From Planctomycetota bacterium (lineage in GTDB: Bacteria > Planctomycetota > UBA1135 > UBA2386): DNA of 37,693 bases. Positions 32,989 to 37,693 of this stretch are shown here, piece by piece; the stretch's first letter is position 1, and every line of letters starts with the position of its first letter. The notes under the pieces are model-generated. The model was not told where the DNA came from. It saw only the letters and a list, made by a program, of their open reading frames with translations, and did no database searches. A program made the position numbers and the translations under genes. The stretch is taken from NCBI GenBank assembly GCA_016793265.1, contig JAEUHT010000293.1, positions 1-37,693 on the forward strand, written 5' to 3'.

Positions 32989-33390
32989 TCAGGAAGCGGG
33001 TTGTTCGGCGAGTTCGACGACCACGTTGGTGGCCTTGACCACGGCGTGCACCAGCACGCCGGGTCGCAGGTCGAGGTCGTCGACCGACTCGCGCGTCAGC
33101 AGCGAGACGATGCGGAACGGGCCGCAGCGCATCTCGACATGGGCGGCGACCTTGTCGGTGACGACGCGCGTGACGATGCCGAGCAGGTGGTTGCGCGCCG
33201 AACTGCCGCCGCCGGCGGCGGCCTCGTGGTCGATGCTCTCGGCCAGGCGCGCGAGGTCGGCGCCATCGACGAGGCGGTGCTGGCCCGAGCTGCGGGTGAC
33301 CTTCAGGCGGCCAGCGTCGGCATGCCGGCGCACGGTGTCCACGCTGACGCCGAGCACACGCGCGGCCTGCCCGAGACGGAGTTCGACCAT
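32989..33390 (-). CDS. HTH-TOBE molybdate-responsive regulator
   Basis: 133 residues from ATG 33390. Residues 3-50 (LRLGQAARVLGVSVDTVRRHADAGRL...GQHRLVDGADLARL) form an excisionase/MerR-type helix-turn-helix. Residues 65-130 (ARNHLLGIVTRVVTDKVAAHVEM..., ESVDDLDLRPGVLVHAVVKATNVVVEL) form a single TOBE/Mop domain that binds molybdate in related proteins. It would sense molybdate and control modABC downstream, a shorter alternative to ModE. GATCAT six bases before the ATG suggests a transcript beginning at the start codon. An in-frame ATG at 33426 is possible but would add little-conserved residues. Confidence 0.87.
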   Translation of the reverse strand: MVELRLGQAARVLGVSVDTVRRHADAGRLKVTRSSGQHRLVDGADLARLAESIDHEAAAGGGSSARNHLLGIVTRVVTDKVAAHVEMRCGPFRIVSLLTRESVDDLDLRPGVLVHAVVKATNVVVELAEQPAS

Positions 33391-33396
33391 GCTGGG

Positions 33397-33426
33397 ATGA
33401 TCGCGCATCAAACCTGGCGAATGCAA
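33397..33426 (-). promoter_or_regulatory. Putative promoter of the mod operon (TTGCAT-N18-GATCAT)
   Basis: On the minus strand TTGCATTCGC is followed by GCGCGATCAT, as before glnS. With GATCAT as -10, transcription would start at or next to the ATG of the regulator (leaderless). Confidence 0.4.
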
Positions 33427-33527
33427 GGCTATCGCGGTGGGGAAGTTTGCGGCGCGAATGCCGCGCCGGGGCGCGGTTCCGGCCGCAGCGCGGCTACGCT
33501 CTCGCCACCAGCCCTCGCCAACTCGCC

Positions 33528-34346
33528 ATGATCCACCCCAGCGCCTGTGTGCATGCTTCGGTCGTCGTGCCGGCCGACGTCGAAGTCGGCGCCTTCGCCG
33601 TGATCGAAGCCGGAGTCGTGTTCGGCCCCGGTTGTCGCATCGCCGAGCACGCCATCGTGCGCGCCGGCAGCACGCTCGGCTCGGCCGTCGTCGTCGACAG
33701 CCACGCCACCATCGGCGGCGCGCCGCAGATGCGCGGCGAGGTGCCGGCCGCCGGCCGGGTGCGCATCGGCCACCGCAGCGTGTTGCGCGAAGGGGTCACG
33801 ATCAACCGGCCGACCAAGGTCGATGGGATCACCACGATCGGGGATGACTGCATGCTGATGGCCAACAGCCACGTCGGCCACGACAGCACGGTCGGCGACA
33901 ACGTCACCCTCGCCAACAACGTCATGCTCGCCGGCCACGTCGAGATCGGCGCCGGCACCTTCGTCGGCGGTGGGGCCGGCGTGCACCAGTTCGTGCGCAT
34001 CGGCAGCGGCGCGATGGTCGGCGGCAACGCCTCGATCTCGTACGACGTGCCGCCCTACGCGATCGCCGCCGAGCGCAACCTGCTCTACGGGCTCAACGTC
34101 GTCGGTCTGCGGCGGTCGCGCATGCCGGCCGAGGAGCTGGCGGCGCTGAAGCGCTGCTACCACCAGGTCTTCTGCGGCCCCGGCGACCTGCGCGCGCGGG
34201 TGCGGGCGCTGCTGCAGCAGGACTGCTGCGCGATGACCGGGCCCGGCCGGCGCTTCCTCGAGTTCTTCGTCGGCGGCAAGCGCGGCTTCGCGCGGCCGCG
34301 CGACCACCGCGGCGGCACCAGCCTCACCGCGGCGGCCTGCGAGTGA
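33528..34346 (+). CDS. lpxA: UDP-N-acetylglucosamine O-acyltransferase LpxA
   Basis: 272 residues. MIHPSACVHASVVVPADVEVGAFAVIEAG begins a left-handed beta-helix of hexapeptide repeats. GAPQMRGE, VLREGVTINRPT, the catalytic region MANSHVGHDSTVGDN (His118 aligning with E. coli His125) and VHQFVRIGSGAMVGG are LpxA landmarks. A helical C-terminus follows (EELAALKRCYHQVF). It transfers a 3-hydroxyacyl chain to UDP-GlcNAc, the first step of lipid A synthesis, so the organism should have a lipid A outer membrane. It stands alone here, away from lpxD, fabZ and lpxB. A TACGCT at 33495-33500 may be its -10. It converges with the symporter after 6 bases. Confidence 0.93.
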   Translation: MIHPSACVHASVVVPADVEVGAFAVIEAGVVFGPGCRIAEHAIVRAGSTLGSAVVVDSHATIGGAPQMRGEVPAAGRVRIGHRSVLREGVTINRPTKVDGITTIGDDCMLMANSHVGHDSTVGDNVTLANNVMLAGHVEIGAGTFVGGGAGVHQFVRIGSGAMVGGNASISYDVPPYAIAAERNLLYGLNVVGLRRSRMPAEELAALKRCYHQVFCGPGDLRARVRALLQQDCCAMTGPGRRFLEFFVGGKRGFARPRDHRGGTSLTAAACE

Positions 34347-34352
34347 GCCCCG

Positions 34353-36107
34353 TCAGCGGCGCGGTCGCAGCAGCGTGATCAGGCCACCGACCGCGAGCAC
34401 ACCGAGGCAGCCGACCACGTTGTACCAGAGGAACTCGACCTCGAGCGTCCAGTGCACGGTCAGCACCGCGGCCATGCCGCCGCACAAGCCGAGGGCGCCG
34501 GCCGTGCCGCCGGCGCGCGGCACCAACAGCGCCAGCACGAACACGCCGAGCAGGCTGCCGTAGAAGAACGAGCCGAACTGGTTGATGCGCTCGACGACCG
34601 AGCCGACGCCGTCGAAGCCGAGCGCGGTGGCGGTGGCGACGACGCCCCAGAACAGGGTCAGCCACTTGCCGACGCGCACCGCCTCGGCGTCGCTGCAGCG
34701 CGGCCGCAGCCAGCGGCGGTAGAAGTCGACCACGGTGGCCGAGCTGAGCGCGTTGAGCACCGAGTCGATGCTCGACATCGCCGCCGCGAAGATCGCGGCG
34801 ATGATGAGACCGAGCACCACCGGCGGCATCTTGTCGAGCACGAACCGGCAGAAGATGTCGTTGGTGTCCGGGTCGTCCTTCGGCTTGCCGTCGCCGTCGA
34901 CGGCGCCGCCGACCAGCGTGCGCGCCTGCTTGCGCAGGTCGGCGACGGCGATCACCGCGCGCTGGTAGTCGCGCAGCGCCGCGGGGTCGCTGCGCGGCCC
35001 GCCGGGCAACGCCGCCAGCCGCTGCATCTGCAGCGTACGCTCGGCCAGGGCGGCGTCGAAGGTGACCTGCAGTTCGGCGATGCGCGGCGCCAGCTCGGCG
35101 CTGGCGGCGCGTTGCACGTGCGTGGTCTTGTAGAGCATCGGCTGGCCGTGCACTGCGTAGAACAGCCACAGCAGTACGCCGAGGAACAACACCAACGCCT
35201 GCATCGGCACCTTGGCGAACGCCGACAACAACAGGCTGAGCCGGCTCTGCCGCGCGTCCTTGCTGGTCAGCAGCCGCTGCGCCTGGCTGTGGTCACAGCC
35301 GAAGTAGCTCAGGTGCAGGAACAGGCCGCCGAACAGGCCCGACCAGAGGTTGTACTTCTCTTCCCAGAAGCTCGGCTGGCCGCGGCCGGCCGCGGCTTCG
35401 GCCAGCGTGCGCGGCCACAAGCCGGCGTGCTCCGGCGCGACCTCGACGGCGTTGAGCTTGCCCGCGGCGCCGGCGAGGTCGAGCAGCTGGCCGAAGCGGA
35501 ATACGGGCAGCAGGTCCTGCAGCAGCACGATCAGGATCAGCAGCAGGCCGAGCAGGATCACGGTCATCTGCTTGACGTCGGTCCAGATCACCGCGGCGAC
35601 GCCGCCGACCACCGTGTAGAGCGTCGTCAGCACGCCGATCACCAGCACCGACTGCCAGGTCTCCAGGCCGATCATGGCGCTCAACGCCAACGACGGGGCG
35701 TAGATGACGACGCCGAGCGCGAGGCAGCGCGAGGCCAGGAACACGAGGCTCGCCAGCGAGCGGGTCAGCGGGCCGAAGCGATCTTCGAGGTACTCGTACG
35801 GCGTCAGGATCGCGCGGCTGCGGTAGAGCGGCACCAGCGACACACACAGCAGCACCAGGGCGAACGGCAGGCCGAAGTAGGTCTGCACGAAGTCCATGCC
35901 GAACTCGTGGCCCTGGCCGGTGGTGCCGAGGATGGTGATCGCGCTCGCTTGCGTCGCCATGATCGACAGCCCGGCCGCCCACCACGGGATGCTGCGGCCG
36001 CCGGCGAAGTAGCCTTCGAGGTCCTTGGCGCCATCGCGGCGGCGCATGCCGTCCCACACCACGTAGGCGAGGAACAGCACGAAGACGATCCAGTCGACGG
36101 GCCTCAT
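34353..36107 (-). CDS. Sodium:solute symporter with a cytoplasmic/loop insertion
   Basis: 584 residues with about 13 membrane helices. YFAGGRSIPWWAAGLSIMATQASAITILGTTGQGHEFG is the sodium:solute symporter start, and AAIFAAAMSSIDSVLNALSSATVVDFY is the family's later signature. Between about residues 325 and 412 there is a soluble, charged, partly helical insertion (HVQRAASAELAPRIAEL... to DGDGKPKDDPDTND), absent from typical members. The substrate (sugar, carboxylate, nucleoside) cannot be read from the sequence. The start overlaps the stop of a 49-residue membrane protein, suggesting a two-part transporter. Confidence 0.92.
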   Translation of the reverse strand: MRPVDWIVFVLFLAYVVWDGMRRRDGAKDLEGYFAGGRSIPWWAAGLSIMATQASAITILGTTGQGHEFGMDFVQTYFGLPFALVLLCVSLVPLYRSRAILTPYEYLEDRFGPLTRSLASLVFLASRCLALGVVIYAPSLALSAMIGLETWQSVLVIGVLTTLYTVVGGVAAVIWTDVKQMTVILLGLLLILIVLLQDLLPVFRFGQLLDLAGAAGKLNAVEVAPEHAGLWPRTLAEAAAGRGQPSFWEEKYNLWSGLFGGLFLHLSYFGCDHSQAQRLLTSKDARQSRLSLLLSAFAKVPMQALVLFLGVLLWLFYAVHGQPMLYKTTHVQRAASAELAPRIAELQVTFDAALAERTLQMQRLAALPGGPRSDPAALRDYQRAVIAVADLRKQARTLVGGAVDGDGKPKDDPDTNDIFCRFVLDKMPPVVLGLIIAAIFAAAMSSIDSVLNALSSATVVDFYRRWLRPRCSDAEAVRVGKWLTLFWGVVATATALGFDGVGSVVERINQFGSFFYGSLLGVFVLALLVPRAGGTAGALGLCGGMAAVLTVHWTLEVEFLWYNVVGCLGVLAVGGLITLLRPRR

Positions 36108-36253
36108 GCGCGCACCAGCACGATGTGGAAGTGCTGCGTGAACCACCACAGCAGCCACAGCACGAACACGGCGGCGGCGCAGACCGCCGCGTAGAGCCTC
36201 GGCCAGCTGCCGAGCGGCGGCGGTGCGGGGGGGGGCAGCTGGGCGTCGGCCAT
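36104..36253 (-). CDS. Small single-span membrane protein coupled to the symporter
   Basis: 49 residues: MADAQLPPPAPPPLGSWPRL, then one membrane helix (YAAVCAAAVFVLWLLWWF) and a short tail. The stop codon overlaps the symporter's ATG (ATGA), so the two are translationally coupled. Small partner proteins precede several sodium:solute symporters (the YhdT/DUF997 and 'symporter small accessory protein' types) and this one has the right size and topology. Homology is by context, not by motif. The start could also be upstream at 36301, but that stretch is not hydrophobic or conserved-looking. Confidence 0.7.
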   Translation of the reverse strand: MADAQLPPPAPPPLGSWPRLYAAVCAAAVFVLWLLWWFTQHFHIVLVRA

Positions 36254-36372
36254 GTCGCTAGCGAACCGCACGGCGGCGCCGCGGTCCACTGCCGGTGCCA
36301 CGATGCGGCGCCGATGTCGCCGCCTGGCGCGCGGCTCGCCCTATGAGCGGTGGCGACGGCGCCGGCTTCGCC

Positions 36373-36378
36373 TATGCT
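36373..36378 (+). promoter_or_regulatory. Putative -10 hexamer TATGCT, 10 nt before ATG
   Basis: TATGCT, ten bases and then ATG 36389, the same spacing as before the iron-sulfur protein at 25208. No convincing -35 is present. Confidence 0.35.
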
Positions 36379-36388
36379 CGCCGCGGCG

Positions 36389-37693
36389 ATGAGCGACCCT
36401 CTGTACGACGACCTCAACGAAGCGCAGGCGCAGGCCGTCGCCCACGGCGAAGGGCCGCTGATGGTGCTGGCCGGCGCCGGCTCGGGCAAGACGCGCGTGG
36501 TGACGCGGCGGATCGCCCGGCTGCTGCGCGACGGCGTGCGCCCGGGCCAGATCCTGGCGATGACCTTCACCAACAAGGCGGCGGGCGAGATGGCGCGCCG
36601 CGTCGAGGAGCTCGGCGGCGGTTATGTGCGGGTGGCGACGTTCCACTCGGCGTGCGCGCGCTTCCTGCGCCAGGACGGCCACCAGCTCGGCTTTCCGGCC
36701 GACTTCTCGATCTACGACACCCAGGACCGGGACGCGCTGATCAAGGAGCTGATGGACGACCTCGGCCTCGCCAGCGCCGCCGTCAAGCCGTCGCTGGTCG
36801 GACAGTGGCTCAGCAAGCTCAAGAACGCGGCCCTGCGCCCCGGCGATGGCATGCTCGACGGCAGCGACGTCGGCCGCATCGTCGAGCGCTTGTGGACGCC
36901 GTACCACGAGCGCATGCGCAAGGTCGGGGCGATGGACTTCGACGACCTGATGGGCAACTTCCTGCAGGTGCTGCGTGAGTTCCCCGAGGTCGCCGAACGG
37001 TATCGGGCGCGCTTCCCGTGGCTGTTGGTCGACGAGTTCCAGGACACCAACCGCGTGCAGTACGACCTGCTGCGGCTGTTGTGCCCGCCGCCCGGACAAG
37101 CCGGCCCGGGCAACCTCTGCGTGGTCGGCGATCCCGACCAGTCGATCTACCGCTTCCGCGGCGCCGAGGTGCGCAACATCCTCGACTTCGAGCGCGACTA
37201 TCCGACCACCACCGTGGTGCGGCTGGAGCAGAACTACCGCAGCAGCGCCAACATCCTGCGCGGCGCCGAGCACGTCATCGCCAACAACAAGCTGCGCAAG
37301 GACAAGCGGCTCCGCACCGACGCCCCGCCCGGGTCGAAGCTGCTCCGGCTGCGTGCCGGCGGCGCCCCCGAGGAGGCGGCGACGATCGTCGATCGCATCC
37401 TCGAACTGCGCGACGAGGGCGCCGCGCTCGACCAGATCGCCGTGTTCTACCGCGCCCACTGGCTGTCGCGCGGCTTCGAGCAGAAGCTCAAGGACCACGG
37501 CGTGCCGTACGAGATCGTCGGGGGGTTGACGTTCTTCGAGCGGCGCGAGATCAAGGACCTGCTCGCCTACCTGCGGGTGCTCGTCAACCCGCTCGACGAC
37601 GTCAGCATGGCGCGCGTCGTCAACGTGCCGCCGCGGGGCCTCGGCAAGGCCGGCGCCGAACGGCTGCGGCAGCTCGCGTTCGAGCACGGCATG
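36389..37693 (+). CDS. pcrA: UvrD/PcrA-type DNA helicase, 3' end outside window
   Basis: 435 residues are visible and the frame is still open at the window end; the family is usually 650-750 residues. YDDLNEAQAQAV is the Q-motif, AGAGSGKTRVV the Walker A (28-35), FTNKAAGEM motif Ia, VDEFQDTN motif II, VVGDPDQSIYRFRGA motif III and LEQNYRSSANI motif IV. The later EIVGGLTFFERREIKDLLAYLRVLVNP belongs to domain 2B and is typical of PcrA/UvrD rather than RecB or Rep-like nucleases. It unwinds DNA 3' to 5' in nucleotide-excision and mismatch repair and in removal of recombination intermediates. It is divergent from the symporter pair. Confidence 0.95.
   Translation, partial: MSDPLYDDLNEAQAQAVAHGEGPLMVLAGAGSGKTRVVTRRIARLLRDGVRPGQILAMTFTNKAAGEMARRVEELGGGYVRVATFHSACARFLRQDGHQLGFPADFSIYDTQDRDALIKELMDDLGLASAAVKPSLVGQWLSKLKNAALRPGDGMLDGSDVGRIVERLWTPYHERMRKVGAMDFDDLMGNFLQVLREFPEVAERYRARFPWLLVDEFQDTNRVQYDLLRLLCPPPGQAGPGNLCVVGDPDQSIYRFRGAEVRNILDFERDYPTTTVVRLEQNYRSSANILRGAEHVIANNKLRKDKRLRTDAPPGSKLLRLRAGGAPEEAATIVDRILELRDEGAALDQIAVFYRAHWLSRGFEQKLKDHGVPYEIVGGLTFFERREIKDLLAYLRVLVNPLDDVSMARVVNVPPRGLGKAGAERLRQLAFEHGM

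Overview
The window is a GC-rich bacterial chromosome segment, almost certainly from a Planctomycetota (or closely related) genome. This rests on several signs. There are secreted FG-GAP and propeller proteins without anchors, and a secreted protein whose C-terminal domain (YGCGLNPAGSL...PGNVLTVDI...PCGFPLPGFGMA) I associate with planctomycetes. A giant propeller-type hybrid sensor kinase is present. LpxA points to a lipid A outer membrane. Shine-Dalgarno sequences are scarce and GTG/TTG starts are common. I see no tRNA, rRNA, CRISPR array, insertion sequence or phage gene; the segment reads as ordinary core chromosome with some accessory secreted proteins.

Layout. 1-6.8 kb (+): the 3' part of an FG-GAP repeat protein, an NDP-sugar pyrophosphorylase, a YtcJ-like amidohydrolase, an orphan larE and an M28 peptidase, tightly spaced. 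6.8-9.3 kb (-): a small lipoprotein and a secreted propeller-like protein. 9.4-13.4 kb (+): ffh, rpsP, a helical protein of unknown function, maf and a small membrane-anchored protein. 13.4-17.1 kb (-): a hybrid sensor kinase whose phospho-acceptor His is replaced by Asn. 17.2-20.4 kb (+): rpmE, prfA, an unknown membrane protein, prmC. 20.6-21.5 kb: a PilZ protein (-) and ssb (+). 21.9-23.4 kb (+): a secreted PQQ-type sugar dehydrogenase. 23.4-25.1 kb (-): glnS, divergent from a NapH-like iron-sulfur membrane protein (25.2-26.8 kb, +). 26.9-30.4 kb (+): a SAM-I riboswitch followed by hom-metX-metB with overlapping stop/start codons. 30.4-33.4 kb (-): an HTH-TOBE regulator and modABC. 33.5-34.3 kb (+): lpxA. 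34.4-36.3 kb (-): a small membrane protein and a sodium:solute symporter. From 36.4 kb (+): a PcrA/UvrD helicase cut by the window end.

How the genes work together. The clearest unit is the methionine operon. A promoter lies just upstream of a 133-nt SAM-I aptamer with a perfect 7-bp P1, followed by a strong ribosome binding site. Homoserine dehydrogenase, homoserine acyltransferase and cystathionine gamma-synthase then carry aspartate semialdehyde to cystathionine. The second unit is molybdate uptake: a regulator with a molybdate-binding-type TOBE domain is followed by periplasmic binding protein, permease and ATPase. Two translation clusters (ffh-rpsP and rpmE-prfA-prmC) each contain an unrecognised gene.

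Most unusual points: the His-to-Asn change in an otherwise intact hybrid kinase; a missing cysteine in the second cluster motif of the NapH-like protein; recurrent TANNNT hexamers 6-10 nt before start codons, which suggest leaderless or very short-leader transcripts; and the unknown genes embedded in the ffh and prfA clusters. I did not find a convincing wholly new multi-gene system.
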